NCBI RefSeq assembly: GCF_016526145.1
Contig: NZ_JADDUE010000012.1
Location: 103,406-167,405 of the forward strand
Origin: Saccharopolyspora galaxeae
GTDB taxonomy: Bacteria; Actinomycetota; Actinomycetes; Mycobacteriales; Pseudonocardiaceae
Reading direction: 5' to 3'
Length of the DNA: 64,000 nt
In this document: piece by piece, positions 53,963 through 63,452 of the stretch
Numbering within the stretch: the first letter of the stretch is position 1
How the letters are laid out: each line of letters starts with the position of its first letter
Notes under the pieces: model-generated
Database searches by the model: none
The model's input: the letters and a program-made list of their open reading frames with translations, nothing else
Told to the model about the DNA's origin: nothing
Translations under genes and position numbers: made by a program

Positions 53963-54745
53963 ATGGTCGCTGCCCCACGCATCGCGCGGTTCGCGGGTCT
54001 CACCGCGGTCGCGCTGTCGGCTTTCGCCACGCTGTCGGTCGGTCAGGCTTCGGCCGACGTCAACCCGTTCGTCGTCGGCGGCGAGGACGCCGAGATCGCC
54101 GATCACCCGTTCGTCGTCGCGTTGACCACCCCGGACGGGCAGCAGTTCTGCGGCGGTTCGCTGGCGTCCCCTACGAAGGTCGTCACCGCCGCGCACTGCA
54201 CCCAGGGCGAACAGCCCGCGAACGTCAACGTGCTCAGCGGCCAGACTTCGCTGAGCGGGAACGAGGGCACGGTCTCCGAGGTCAGCGACATCTGGGTGCA
54301 CCCGGACTACACCGACGCCACGCTGGGCGCCGACGTCTCGGTGCTGACGTTGTCCGCGCCGGTCCAGCAGCCCACGATCGAACTCGCCGCGGCCGACGAC
54401 CCCGGCTACGCGCCGGACACCCCGGCCACGGTCCTCGGCTGGGGCACCACCAGCGAGGGCGGCCAGAGCTCCGACCACCTGCAAAAGGCGACCGTGCCGG
54501 TGCGATCGGACGCGGACTGCTCCGCCGCGTACCAGGAGTACAAGCCGGACGCGATGGTCTGCGCCGGGCTGCCCGAGGGCGGCGTGGACGCCTGCCAGGG
54601 CGACTCCGGCGGCCCGATCGTCGCCGACGGCAGGCTGATCGGTGTCACGTCCTGGGGCGAAGGCTGCGCCCGGCCCGGCAAGCCCGGCATCTACGGCCGC
54701 GTCGGCGCCTACAACCAGGAGCTGACCGAGCAGATCAACTCCTGA
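53963..54745 (+). CDS. Secreted trypsin-like serine protease
   Basis: A 260-residue S1 protease. A signal peptide ([21 protein letters not shown]) precedes a short propeptide ending before VVGGEDAE. The catalytic triad is H78 (TAAHC), D124 and S215 (GDSGGP), and D209 at the bottom of the S1 pocket predicts cleavage after Lys/Arg. Three disulfide pairs are possible. GGAGGAG lies upstream of ATG 53963. It is exported and probably activates other extracellular proteins or digests proteins. Confidence 0.94.
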   Translation: MVAAPRIARFAGLTAVALSAFATLSVGQASADVNPFVVGGEDAEIADHPFVVALTTPDGQQFCGGSLASPTKVVTAAHCTQGEQPANVNVLSGQTSLSGNEGTVSEVSDIWVHPDYTDATLGADVSVLTLSAPVQQPTIELAAADDPGYAPDTPATVLGWGTTSEGGQSSDHLQKATVPVRSDADCSAAYQEYKPDAMVCAGLPEGGVDACQGDSGGPIVADGRLIGVTSWGEGCARPGKPGIYGRVGAYNQELTEQINS

Positions 54746-54758
54746 TCGCACGCACGCG

Positions 54759-54791
54759 AAAGGCGCGGGAGATCGGTTCTCCCGCGCCTTT
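54759..54791 (+). terminator. Rho-independent terminator after the protease
   Basis: A perfect 14-bp stem (AAAGGCGCGGGAGA and complement), 5-nt loop, T-rich end. It also lies 13 bp beyond the convergent DUF397 stop and could serve both strands. Confidence 0.92.
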
Positions 54792-54803
54792 TCGCAGCTG
54801 CGG

Positions 54804-55004
54804 TCAGTTGTCGTAGCGGCCGGACTTGAGGGCGGTTATGAACGATAACCATTGCGATGGACTCGTGGTGAGATGTCCGGCGGCACGATCTTTGGTATCG
54901 CGGACCGCCGCCGATCCGTCGAGCACACGGCCGACCTCGACGCACTTGTCCGTGTTGACACTGCGGCTGGACTTTCGCCAGTTGGTGATGTGCTCGGGCA
55001 TCAT
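54804..55004 (-). CDS. DUF397-domain protein
   Basis: A 66-residue protein with W-RKSSRSVNTDKCVEV, AAVRDTKDRAAG and W-LSFITALKSGRYDN. ATG 55004 is chosen because AAGGAG is 8 nt upstream; the GTG at 55013 would overlap the XRE stop (GTGA) but has the ribosome site too close. Together with the XRE gene it forms a two-gene unit. Confidence 0.9.
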   Translation of the reverse strand: MMPEHITNWRKSSRSVNTDKCVEVGRVLDGSAAVRDTKDRAAGHLTTSPSQWLSFITALKSGRYDN

Positions 55005-55009
55005 GAGTT

Positions 55010-55846
55010 TCACTCCTTCTCTTCCTTCAACTTCGCGATGAGCTCGCGCGAATCCGCTTCGCTCATCGACGCCTCCGCGATGGCCTCGGCCGCGTCCCGG
55101 TACTGCTGCATGTCGTTCGGCTCGTGCAGGAAGAGAGCGGAAACCCGATTCTCGAGGTGGACCACCGGACCCTGGTCCGCAAAGTCCATGAGCAGGAAGG
55201 GTCCCTCAAGGCCGGGATGCCACTCACAACGAGTCGGCATGACCCGGATCGTCACGTTCGGCAGCTGCCCGAAATCCAGCAGCTTCGCGAGCTGATCGGC
55301 CATCACCTCGGCGCCACCGATGGTTTGCATGAGGACCGGCTCGCCGATGAATGCCTGCATTTGCACAGGGTTCTTCCGGACGATCGCTTCGCGTCGTCCC
55401 ACGCGGACCGCGACGCGGGTCGCAATTTCCGATCCGGTGACGTTGCCAGCGACCATGATCGCTCGTGCGTAGTCGGCGGTCTGCAGCAATCCAGGAACCA
55501 GATTCGGCGCTACCGTCGTCATCGCGGTTGCCGTGCTCTCCATGTCGACCAGGGCGCCGAGTTGCCGTTGCTGCTCCGGCATCCCCACGGAAAGCCAGTG
55601 CGGGCCGTCCGGGTTGCGTGCGAGTTCTACCAGCTCGCTGCGGAGTTCGGCGGGTGCGTCGACTTTCGCCAGGTAAGCCGCGACCATCTCGGGCTTCGGC
55701 GAGCGATCGCCCGTCTCCCAGCGGGACAGCGTCGCGTGTGAGATGTCCAGCGCGGTGGCCAATGTGCGGACGCTGAACCCCGCGGCATCGCGCGCGGTTC
55801 GGAGTTCTGCGCCGAGTGCTCGCGCCTTCGGGGTGGTACCAGCCAT
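55010..55846 (-). CDS. XRE-family regulator with DUF5753 domain
   Basis: A 278-residue protein with an N-terminal helix-turn-helix (FSVRTLATALDISHATLSRWETGDRSP) and the C-terminal DUF5753 region with APNLVPGLLQTADYARA and TIRVMPTRCEWHPGLEGPF. A TATTCT box stands 7 nt before the ATG and TTCAAC 17 nt further upstream, so it has its own promoter, divergent from the Cys-rich proteins at 55975. Confidence 0.92.
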   Translation of the reverse strand: MAGTTPKARALGAELRTARDAAGFSVRTLATALDISHATLSRWETGDRSPKPEMVAAYLAKVDAPAELRSELVELARNPDGPHWLSVGMPEQQRQLGALVDMESTATAMTTVAPNLVPGLLQTADYARAIMVAGNVTGSEIATRVAVRVGRREAIVRKNPVQMQAFIGEPVLMQTIGGAEVMADQLAKLLDFGQLPNVTIRVMPTRCEWHPGLEGPFLLMDFADQGPVVHLENRVSALFLHEPNDMQQYRDAAEAIAEASMSEADSRELIAKLKEEKE

Positions 55847-55859
55847 GCACCACAGAATA
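55847..55859 (-). promoter_or_regulatory. Leaderless-type promoter of the XRE gene at 55846
   Basis: TATTCT, 7 nt, ATG; -35-like TTCAAC 17 nt upstream of the box. Confidence 0.65.
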
Positions 55860-55974
55860 TGCCGAGCAGATCGGGAGTTGAAGATCCCCCGAAAGCGTTC
55901 TTGCGGCTCCGGAACAGTCGATGATTACCTGGTGCGGTAACGGCAGAGACAGTCGGTACCAGGGGGATTTCGAG

Positions 55975-56181
55975 ATGACGGACTCGGTGTGGGCGGCTTC
56001 GTGCGGCCCGGTGGATTCGCGATGGCATGTGGTGCGGCGGACCGATGGCGGGGCGTTGCCGTCGGCTTGCGGTGCTTTCGTCTACGGGCCGGTGCATCTG
56101 CGGCGCGGCGCTTGCCCGGACGGGGAGTTCGATCGCGATGCGTGCCGGTCGTGCGCGGAAGTGGGGTCGGGGGATGGCTGA
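55975..56181 (+). CDS. Small Cys/His-containing protein
   Basis: A 68-residue protein starting MTDSVWAASCGP with GGGGGA 7 nt upstream. It contains W-HVVRRTDGG, LPSACGAFVYG, ACPDG and CRSCAEVG; the last C-x2-C with earlier cysteines and a histidine could bind zinc. Its end overlaps the next gene by 8 bp, so they are a coupled pair. No family named; similar mini-proteins often lie beside XRE/DUF397 genes in actinomycetes. Confidence 0.65.
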   Translation: MTDSVWAASCGPVDSRWHVVRRTDGGALPSACGAFVYGPVHLRRGACPDGEFDRDACRSCAEVGSGDG

Positions 56182-56407
56182 GGAATCGTTGCGGCACTTC
56201 TGGCGGCCGAGCAGTGATTCGGTGCGCCACGCCTTCTGGGGGCGCCGGTGGAGTGGCAGAACCGAGGCGACCTCGGTGTGCGGCGCTCAGCTGGAGCTGA
56301 CCGCTGAAGTGTCCGAAGTGGACTGGTTCGCGGCGCCGACCTGCCCGGCGTGCAACGGGATTCTGCGCGCGACGCAGCCGACGCCCGGCACGCCCCGATC
56401 TGACTAG
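56174..56407 (+). CDS. Small zinc-finger-like protein
   Basis: A 77-residue protein starting MAEESLRHFWRP. It has SVRHAFWG, TSVCGAQLEL and PTCPACNGIL, a His/Cys plus C-x2-C layout as in the small actinomycete zinc-finger-like proteins that accompany XRE/DUF397 loci. Coupled to the gene before it by an 8-bp overlap. Confidence 0.65.
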   Translation: MAEESLRHFWRPSSDSVRHAFWGRRWSGRTEATSVCGAQLELTAEVSEVDWFAAPTCPACNGILRATQPTPGTPRSD

Positions 56408-56840
56408 CGGCTTCTCCGGGCTCGAGCGGCCTCCCGCCTCCCCGCCGCACGAGCCCGGGGCGGTCTCCCGCCCGCAGCGGCCGAACTCCGCCGACCGCGC
56501 GACGGAGACCGACGGGGGCGCGTCGCGGACCCCGACCAGCGACGCGCCCCACCTCTCACCGAGTGAACGGCCTGTTCGTCCCAATAGATTGGTCCAACGG
56601 TCCGTTCACTCCTCGCGAAACCCCGACCCAGCCGCTCCGCTGAGCACAAGAACCGACACGCCCGCGCATCACTCGCTCCGGGTGAAGTGGACCCGAGTGA
56701 ACGGCCTGTTGGTCCGGCTAGATTGGGCGAACGGTCCGTTCACTCCTGGAGAACGTGGGTGCTGTGCGCGGCTCAGCGGTTCCGGTGGCACGGTTGCGTA
56801 CTGAGCGCGACGAATACCGTCCACATCGGATCGGGATTCT
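56408..56840. other. 433-bp gene-free region with a repeat pair
   Basis: Apart from repeat copies 7 and 8 nothing is recognised. It lies between two convergent transcription units, the zinc-finger-like pair and the XRE gene at 56841. Confidence 0.55.
56563..56745. repeat. Composite palindromic repeat, copies 7 and 8
   Basis: Copy 7 (56563-56611) and copy 8 (56697-56745) have the core in the reverse sense (TAGATTGG). The 85-bp spacer matches, inverted, the spacer between copies 4 and 5. The element ends with CTCCTGGAGAA. Confidence 0.9.
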
Positions 56841-57692
56841 TCAGAGTGTCGCGATTTCCTCCTGCGCCTCGAAATGCTCGGCGTGGGTGGTGATCAGCCG
56901 ACGCGAGTCCGCCACGTCCAGCGCCACCCGGTCCAGCTCGGCGAGCGAGCCGCGGAACGGGGCGTCGTCCTCCGGCTCGGCCAGCAGCGCACCGGTTTCC
57001 TGGCTCTGCACCAGCACGCTGGTCATGCCGTGCTCGAACTCGATCAGCGTGAACGCGCCGTTCAGCCCGATGTGCGCGCCGAGTTCGGTGGGCAGCACCC
57101 GCACCGAGACGTGCTCGGCCTGCTGCTCGGCCAGGTGCCGCAACTGCCGGGCCGCGACCGCGGGGCCGCCGACGGGTCTGCGCAGCACCGACTCGTCCAG
57201 GAACGCCTCGAACGCGACCGGCTCCGCGCGGTGCAGAATGCCCTGGCGCACCTGCCAGACGTTGGCCGCCTCGTCGGTGTTGCGGGATTCCGCGGCGTTT
57301 CCACCGAGCACCGCCTCCGAATAGGCGCGGATCTGCAGCAGCCCCGGCACGTAGGCCAGCGCGAGTTCGGCGATGCGGCTGGCCCGCTGTTCCGCGTCGA
57401 TGGTGGCCCGCACGTGCGCGGACAACCCGCTCATCGCCTCCCACCAAGCGGGGTGGTCCAGTTCTTCGGCCAGTCCCAGCAGGTATTCGCGCCGCTGCCC
57501 GCGGATGCGCAGCACCGCGAGGATCGCGGCGAGGTCCGCTGCGGTCAGGCCGCGCTGGGCGGTTTCGATCCGGCTGACCTTCGCGATGCTCCACCCGAGC
57601 TGTTCGGCCACGAGCCCTTGCGACATGCCGCTGCCTTTGCGCGCGGCCCGGACCTCGGCAGCCAGCGCCCGCGCGCGGGGGGAGTTCGACAT
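56841..57692 (-). CDS. XRE-family regulator with DUF5753 domain, no DUF397 partner
   Basis: A 283-residue protein with helix-turn-helix (MSQGLVAEQLGWSIAKVSRIETAQRG) and DUF5753 features (LALAYVPGLLQIRAYSEA, SVRVLPTELGAHIGL). Start at ATG 57692, with a TATTCT box 7 nt upstream as in the XRE gene at 55846. Unlike the two other XRE genes it is not followed by DUF397; the composite repeat lies directly downstream. Confidence 0.9.
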   Translation of the reverse strand: MSNSPRARALAAEVRAARKGSGMSQGLVAEQLGWSIAKVSRIETAQRGLTAADLAAILAVLRIRGQRREYLLGLAEELDHPAWWEAMSGLSAHVRATIDAEQRASRIAELALAYVPGLLQIRAYSEAVLGGNAAESRNTDEAANVWQVRQGILHRAEPVAFEAFLDESVLRRPVGGPAVAARQLRHLAEQQAEHVSVRVLPTELGAHIGLNGAFTLIEFEHGMTSVLVQSQETGALLAEPEDDAPFRGSLAELDRVALDVADSRRLITTHAEHFEAQEEIATL

Positions 57693-57705
57693 GGTTACCA
57701 GAATA
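57693..57705 (-). promoter_or_regulatory. Leaderless-type -10 box for the XRE gene at 57692
   Basis: TATTCT, 7 nt (GGTAACC), then ATG; the box and its preceding CA are shared with the 55846 promoter. Confidence 0.62.
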
Positions 57706-57974
57706 TGATCAGCGCGCGGACAAATCTTTCGCTCGATCAGGTGTTTGTGCAGTTGCCGGACTTCGGCAATGTTTTGCCGAATCCGGTAAGAATCCCACTG
57801 CGGCGCTGTTTTCGCAGGTGCATCCGTTGCGGGGCAAATGGCAGCCGGTGGGTATATTCCAAAGTTTTCGCGGCAATTTCCAGCGAAACGAGTATCGGGC
57901 TTTCCCGGCGCACGCGTCCGGCCGCAGCGCACACCATGGCCCGCAGCGCCCCGGCGGCTGCTAGAAACCCGGCC

Positions 57975-58898
57975 ATGAGTCCTGAACTACCGGCGATCTC
58001 CGCCGAGGTCCGCGAGGCGGTCGGCGACGGCAGACCCGTGGTCGCCCTCGAAACGAGCATCATCACGCACGGCCTGCCACGCCCGCGCAACGCCGAAATC
58101 GCCGAAGAAGCCGAAGAATCGCTGCGCCGCGCCGGAGTGGTCCCCGCGACCACCGGCGTGCTCGACGGCGTGCCCAAGGTCGGGCTCACCCCCGGCGAAC
58201 TGCACCGGCTCGCCGGAACCGACGCGGCCAAGGCCAGCGTGCGGGACCTGCCCGTGCTGTGGGCGAAATCGAGGTCCGCGGGCACGACCGTCGCGGCCAC
58301 GGCCTGGCTGGCGCATCGGGCCGGGCTGGAGTTCTTCGCCACCGGCGGGCTCGGCGGGGTGCACCACGGAGCCGCGGGCGGCATCGAAGAACCGCCGAGT
58401 TACGACGAATCCGCCGACCTGCCGCTGCTGGCGACGCTGCCGATCACCGTCGTCACCGCGGGCGTGAAGTCGATCCTGGACCGGGCGGCGACGCTGGAGC
58501 GGATGGAGACGCTGGGAATCACGGTCGTCGGGTTCGGCACCGACCAGTTCCCCGGCTTCTACGTCGCGGATTCCGGTTTCGCGCTGGATCACCGCCTGGA
58601 CACTCCTGCCGAGGTGGCCGCGCTGCTCACCGCCCGCCGCAAGCTCGGGCTGCGCGCGGCGACGGTGCTGGCCAACCCGGTCCCGCTGCCCGCGCAGCTC
58701 GACCCGGAACTGCACGAGCGGGTCGTTGCCGAAGCCTGGCAGGCCGCCCGGGAACGCGGCATCAGCGGTCCGGCGACCACGCCCTTCCTGCTCGAGCACA
58801 TCCGGGCGGCGACCGGTGATCGCAGCCTGGAGGCGAACCTGGCCGCTTACTTCCACAACATCGCGGTCGCCGCGGAGTGCGCGCAGGCGGCGAGCTGA
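57975..58898 (+). CDS. psuG: Pseudouridine-5'-phosphate glycosidase
   Basis: A 307-residue enzyme that cleaves pseudouridine 5'-phosphate to uracil and ribose 5-phosphate. VALETSIITHGLPRPRN at the start, GVLDGVPKVGL, AKASVRDL, FFATGGLGGVHHGA and TVVTAGVKSILD are all family motifs. The kinase PsuK, often adjacent, is not present; the next gene is an SGNH hydrolase. No ribosome site is obvious before ATG 57975. Confidence 0.95.
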   Translation: MSPELPAISAEVREAVGDGRPVVALETSIITHGLPRPRNAEIAEEAEESLRRAGVVPATTGVLDGVPKVGLTPGELHRLAGTDAAKASVRDLPVLWAKSRSAGTTVAATAWLAHRAGLEFFATGGLGGVHHGAAGGIEEPPSYDESADLPLLATLPITVVTAGVKSILDRAATLERMETLGITVVGFGTDQFPGFYVADSGFALDHRLDTPAEVAALLTARRKLGLRAATVLANPVPLPAQLDPELHERVVAEAWQAARERGISGPATTPFLLEHIRAATGDRSLEANLAAYFHNIAVAAECAQAAS

Positions 58899-58999
58899 AC
58901 GTGTTGCGCAGAATCCGCGCAGTGAGATTTACCCAGTTCGTCCCCGCCCGGTCACCGTCTCCTCACCCGAGGTGAGCCTGCGGCGGCGACGGTGGGCGG

Positions 59000-59932
59000 G
59001 TGAGCGAGCTGCGAACGGAAGCCACCGGCGCCCGCCCGGTGCGGACGTTGGTGGCGCTCGGCGACTCGACCACCCTCGGCATCGGCGACAAGCTGCCCGG
59101 CGGCGGGTGGCGCGGATTCGGCCCGCTGCTCGCGGACGCGCTCGGCGGGGCGGCGCTGACGAACCTCTCGACATCCGGAGCGCGGGTCGCGGACGTGCAC
59201 GGCGAGCAGTACCCGGCGGCGCTGCGGCTGCGGCCGGACGCGGTGGCGCTGGTGGTGGGCATGAACGACACCCTGCGCTCGGACTTCGACCCGGCGCGGA
59301 TGCGCGGGCAGCTGGACGCGGTGATCGGCGGGCTCACCGGCGCAGGCGCACTCGTGGTCACCGCGCGGTACCACGACCACGGCCGGGTGTTCCGGTTGCC
59401 CGCGCCGCTGCACCGCGCGCTGCGCAAACGGATCGAGCAGGTCAACGAGGTCATCGACGCGGTGGTCGCGCGGCACGGCGCGTGCTGCGTCGACCTGGAC
59501 GCGCTGCCCGGTGCCTACGACCTCGCGACGTGGGCGGTGGACCGGCTGCACCCGTCCGAACTCGGGCACCGGATGCTGGCGCGGGCGATGGCCGACTCGC
59601 TGGCCGGCGCCGGGTGCCCGGTGCCGTGTCCGGTGAGCCTGCGCTGCTCCGGCGGCGCGCGGGTGCGGGCTTGGCAGCACTTGGCGTGGCTGCTGTTCAA
59701 GGGCGTGCCGTGGCTGTTCCGGCGCGGATTCGACCTGCTGCCGCACGGGGTGCTGGTGGTGTGGCGCGAGGCCGTGGCGATGCGCAGGGAGCGGCGGGCC
59801 AGGCGGCGGCTCAAGCTGGTCGAGCCTGCGCGGCCGGAGCCCTCCGGTTCCCTGCCGCCCGATTCGCTGCACTCCGAGCCCCTGCCGTCCGAGTCGTTCC
59901 CGCTCGGCCCGGGGGAGGAGCGGTCTGGTTGA
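59000..59932 (+). CDS. SGNH/GDSL-family hydrolase
   Basis: A 310-residue protein. Block I is LVALGDSTTLGIG (catalytic Ser), block II has NLSTSGARV, block III GMNDTLR and block V DRLHPSELGHRM (catalytic Asp and His). No signal peptide; the last 100 residues are basic with a hydrophobic stretch (WLLFKGVPWLF) and end in a Pro/Ser-rich tail. It likely hydrolyses an ester of a lipid or acylated metabolite. GTG 59000 start. Confidence 0.9.
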   Translation: MSELRTEATGARPVRTLVALGDSTTLGIGDKLPGGGWRGFGPLLADALGGAALTNLSTSGARVADVHGEQYPAALRLRPDAVALVVGMNDTLRSDFDPARMRGQLDAVIGGLTGAGALVVTARYHDHGRVFRLPAPLHRALRKRIEQVNEVIDAVVARHGACCVDLDALPGAYDLATWAVDRLHPSELGHRMLARAMADSLAGAGCPVPCPVSLRCSGGARVRAWQHLAWLLFKGVPWLFRRGFDLLPHGVLVVWREAVAMRRERRARRRLKLVEPARPEPSGSLPPDSLHSEPLPSESFPLGPGEERSG

Positions 59933-60267
59933 GCCGGGCCTCTCGACCTGCCGAAAACCCGAGCGCGAGCCGCGTCGATCTGCCGGCCACGGTGCGAGCC
60001 GTGCCGACCTGCCTGCGGAACTCCGGAAGCCAGCCCCGCTGATCTCCCGGCGCCGACCGCGCCGAGCTGCCGACGGATGCCGGAAGCACCAGCGGCGGCG
60101 AGCGATCCGGTTGTACCCGGCAGCCTCCTCGGATGCGGCGCCGAGCGGCATCCGGCGCAGCGCACCCCGCTGCTCCTTCACCCGAACAGCCCAGAATGAA
60201 CGTGAAACCCTTTCATTTTCGGGCTCCGCCGATTAGCGTCCCGCGGCAGATCGACGGGGAGGATCGG
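59933..60267. other. 335-bp gene-free region upstream of the acylase
   Basis: Open frames extend through it on both strands but none is supported. The AT-rich 60195-60240 segment (around CCTTTCATTTTCGG) is the likely promoter of the secreted acylase. Confidence 0.5.
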
Positions 60268-63123
60268 ATGACAGGGCACCGCAGCATCGCTTTGCTCAGC
60301 GTGGGGACCGTGCTCGGTGCTCTGCTCCTGGCTCCGCCCGCGACCGCGAGCCCGCAGCCGGACCCGGTGCGCAACCCCGCGCCGGACTACTGCGGCGACC
60401 AGTGCCACCACGTGCTGCCGCCCGGTCAGAACGGCAACGCGACGCTGGCCGACCTCGCCGGGCACATGCTGCTGGGCACGATGCCGCCGCACTCCGACGA
60501 CCAGCTCGGCAAGTACGACGACCTCGCCGCCGGTTACAAGCAGCTCGACACCGGCACGATCAACGAGTTCTTCAACGACAACTCCTTCGGCGTGGCGCCG
60601 GACGACGTCGAGCGCCGCTACCAGCCGCGCGAGGACGTCACGGTGGTCCGCGACAAGACCGCCGGAATCCCGCACATCTACGGCAGCACCCGCGGCGGCA
60701 CCACGTTCGGCGCCGGTTACACGACCGCCGAGGACAAGCTGTTCCTGATGGACGCGCTCCGCCGCGCGGGCCGCGGCGAGGTGACCCCGTTCGCGGGCGG
60801 TGCCGCGGCGAACCGGAAGCTGGAGCAGGACTTCTTCGCCACCTCCCCGTACACCGAGCAGGAGCTGCAGCAGCAGATCGACTCGGCTGCGCAAGAAGGA
60901 CCGGCGGGCGAGCAGGCGCTCGCCGATGCGAAGTCCTACGTGGACGGAATCAACGACTACATCGCGCAGGCGCACCACGACCGGACCTTCCCGGGTGAGT
61001 ACGTCGCCACCGGGCACGTCGACGCGATCACCAACGAAGGCGAGATCGAGCCGTTCAAGCTCACCGACCTCGTCGTGCTCGCCTCGCTGGTCGGCGCGCA
61101 GTTCGGCGGCGGAGGCGGCAACGAGGTGCAGCACGCCGTCGCCCGGATGGAGTTGCAGGAGAAGTTCGGCCCGGAGCGCGGTGAACAGGTGTGGCGCACC
61201 TTCCGCGCGGAGAACGACCCGGAAGCCATCTCGACCGTCCACAACGGACAGAAGTTCCCGTATGCGACGACGCCGGATGATCCGCGCGGCGAAGCGCTGC
61301 CGGATCCGGGCTCGGTGACTCCGCAGCAACAGGTCTTCGACCCGACCGGCTCGGCCAACGACCCGGACAGCGGTGCCGACAAACCGAAATCCCGCCAGCA
61401 TCCGCTGCCTTCGGACCTCGATCCGGTGGAGTCGCTGCGCGGCATCTTCGACGACGGCGTGGTGCCCGCGGACCTGGCCGAACCGCGCGGCATGTCCAAC
61501 GCGCTGGCCGTTTCCGGCGCGCACACCGAAAGTGGCAACCCGGTGGCCGTTTTCGGGCCGCAGACCGGGTATTTCGCCCCGCAGCTGCTGACCTTGCAGG
61601 AGCTGCAGGGGCCGGGGATCTCCTCGAAGGGCGCGTCGTTCGCGGGCCTGAGCTTCTACACGCTGCTCGGCCGCGGCCAGGACTACTCGTGGAGCGCGAC
61701 GACCGCGGCGCAGGACATGATCGACACCTACGCCGTCGAGCTGTGCGAACCGGACGGGCGGCCGGTGACCAAGGACTCCGGCCACTACCTGTTCCGCGGC
61801 GAGTGCCTGCCGATGGAGCGGGTCGAGCGGCGCAACTCCTGGGAACCGAACCTCGGCGACGACACCTCGGAAGGCTCCTACCGGCTGGTGTCGCTGCGCA
61901 CGCGCTACGGGCCGGTGACGCATCGCGCCACGATCGACGGCAAACCGGTCGCCTACACCACCGCGCGCTCCACGTTCAAGCACGAGGTGGACTCCATCAT
62001 CGGCTTCCAGAAGTTCAACGACCCCAACGTGATCACGTCGCCGCAGGCGTTCCAGCGGGCCGCGCAGGACGTGAACTACACGTTCAACTGGTTCTACGCC
62101 GACGCCGCGCACACCGCCTACTTCAACTCGGGCGACAACCCGCACCGTCCGTCCGATGTGGACTCGAACATGCCGGTGCGGTCGGGGTTCGACTGGCGCG
62201 GCTGGAATCCGGACACCAACACCGCGGATTACACGCCGCCCGAGCAGCATCCGCAGGTCGTCGATCAGGACTACCTGATCAGCTGGAACAACAAGCAAGC
62301 GCCCGGAACCGCCGGTGCGCTGCCGAACATGGGCGCGGTGCAGCGCGGCGACCTGCTCGACTCGCGGGTGCGGGACCTGGTCGAGCGAGGTGACGTCGAT
62401 CGCGCCGACCTCACCAAGGCCATGGAGGACGCGGCGCTGACCGACCTCAAGGCCGAGCGCGTGCTGCCGGATCTGCTGCGAGTGCTTGAATCCGCGCCGG
62501 TCAACGACCCGGGCACGGCCCGGCGGATCGAGTCGCTGCGCGCCTGGCTCGCCGACGGCGGCAAGCGCACCGAAACCGAACCGGGCAGCCACGAGTACGA
62601 GCACGCCGAAGCGATCAAGCTCATGGACGCGTGGTGGCCGCTGCTGACGCGGGGGATCTTCGAACCCGCGGTCGGGCCGGACGCGTTCCGGGCGCTCACC
62701 GAGGCCGAGCAGATCAACGAGTCGCCTTCCGGTTGGCAGAACGCCCAACCGGGCGAGCACGTCGGGCAGGAGCACCAGGGCTCGGCGTTCCTGGACGGCT
62801 GGTACGGGCAGGTGTCGAAGAACATCCGCGGCGCGCTCGGCGAACCCGTGCCTGGCGGGTTCCCCGAGGTCAACGGCAAGCAGACGTTGTGCGGTGGCGG
62901 GGATCTCGGCGAATGCCGGCAGACGTTGCTGGACACGCTCGCCGCGGCCGACGCCGAACCGCCCGAGCAGACCTACCCCGGCGACGGCGACTGCGAACCC
63001 GGCGACCAGTGGTGCGCCGACTCGCTGATCCACAACAAGATCGGCGGCATCGCGCAGGACAAGGCCACTTGGCAGAACCGCCCCACCTACCAGCAGGTCG
63101 TCGAATTCCCCGCGCACCGCTGA
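60268..63123 (+). CDS. Secreted penicillin-acylase-family Ntn hydrolase
   Basis: A 951-residue precursor with a signal peptide (SIALLSVGTVLGALLLAPPATAS). The alpha-chain part has DKTAGIPHIYGSTRGGTTFGAGYTTAEDKLF, the standard N-terminal motif. The nucleophile is probably S410 in RGMSNALAVSG, where the family usually has Gly-Ser-Asn; a Met precedes it here. The beta-chain shows SWSATTAAQDMIDTYAVEL (usual WG-x-T-x2-x2-D). It likely hydrolyses the amide of acylated peptides, lactones or antibiotics outside the cell after self-cleavage. GGGGAGGA precedes ATG 60268. Confidence 0.9.
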   Translation: MTGHRSIALLSVGTVLGALLLAPPATASPQPDPVRNPAPDYCGDQCHHVLPPGQNGNATLADLAGHMLLGTMPPHSDDQLGKYDDLAAGYKQLDTGTINEFFNDNSFGVAPDDVERRYQPREDVTVVRDKTAGIPHIYGSTRGGTTFGAGYTTAEDKLFLMDALRRAGRGEVTPFAGGAAANRKLEQDFFATSPYTEQELQQQIDSAAQEGPAGEQALADAKSYVDGINDYIAQAHHDRTFPGEYVATGHVDAITNEGEIEPFKLTDLVVLASLVGAQFGGGGGNEVQHAVARMELQEKFGPERGEQVWRTFRAENDPEAISTVHNGQKFPYATTPDDPRGEALPDPGSVTPQQQVFDPTGSANDPDSGADKPKSRQHPLPSDLDPVESLRGIFDDGVVPADLAEPRGMSNALAVSGAHTESGNPVAVFGPQTGYFAPQLLTLQELQGPGISSKGASFAGLSFYTLLGRGQDYSWSATTAAQDMIDTYAVELCEPDGRPVTKDSGHYLFRGECLPMERVERRNSWEPNLGDDTSEGSYRLVSLRTRYGPVTHRATIDGKPVAYTTARSTFKHEVDSIIGFQKFNDPNVITSPQAFQRAAQDVNYTFNWFYADAAHTAYFNSGDNPHRPSDVDSNMPVRSGFDWRGWNPDTNTADYTPPEQHPQVVDQDYLISWNNKQAPGTAGALPNMGAVQRGDLLDSRVRDLVERGDVDRADLTKAMEDAALTDLKAERVLPDLLRVLESAPVNDPGTARRIESLRAWLADGGKRTETEPGSHEYEHAEAIKLMDAWWPLLTRGIFEPAVGPDAFRALTEAEQINESPSGWQNAQPGEHVGQEHQGSAFLDGWYGQVSKNIRGALGEPVPGGFPEVNGKQTLCGGGDLGECRQTLLDTLAAADAEPPEQTYPGDGDCEPGDQWCADSLIHNKIGGIAQDKATWQNRPTYQQVVEFPAHR

Positions 63124-63452
63124 GGATTCCGTTCGCGAGCAGCAACGCGGCGGTGCCGGTGGCGGAGCCGCACCGAACCCGGCCCGCTCCGAGTGAACGG
63201 ACCGCTGGTCCCACTAGATTGGTCGAACAGGCCGTTCACTCCTGGAGAAACCGTGCGGCCGACACACGGGCGAATCGCTCGATCCGGGCGACTCGGGCCG
63301 AGTGAACGGACTGTTGGTCCCACTAGATTGGTCGAACAGTCCGTTCACTCCTGGAGAAAACGGGAGTCGGTGTCACGCGGTCGCCGTGTTCCGGGCGGCG
63401 TGATCGATGCACTACCGTTCGTGTCGGAAACGATCACGAGCTGAGGAGCAAC
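63124..63452. other. 329-bp gene-free region with a repeat pair
   Basis: Holds repeat copies 9 and 10 and the promoter of the YbjN gene. Nothing else is recognised. Confidence 0.55.
63193..63350. repeat. Composite palindromic repeat, copies 9 and 10
   Basis: Copy 9 (63193-63241) and copy 10 (63302-63350) both carry the reverse-sense core CACTAGATTGG. In copy 10 the arms GTGAACGGACTGTT and its complement are perfect over 14 bp. Both are followed by CTCCTGGAGAAA. The spacer has similarity to that of copies 7 and 8 (ATCCGGGCGACTCGGGCC versus CTCCGGGTGAAGTGGACC). Confidence 0.9.
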
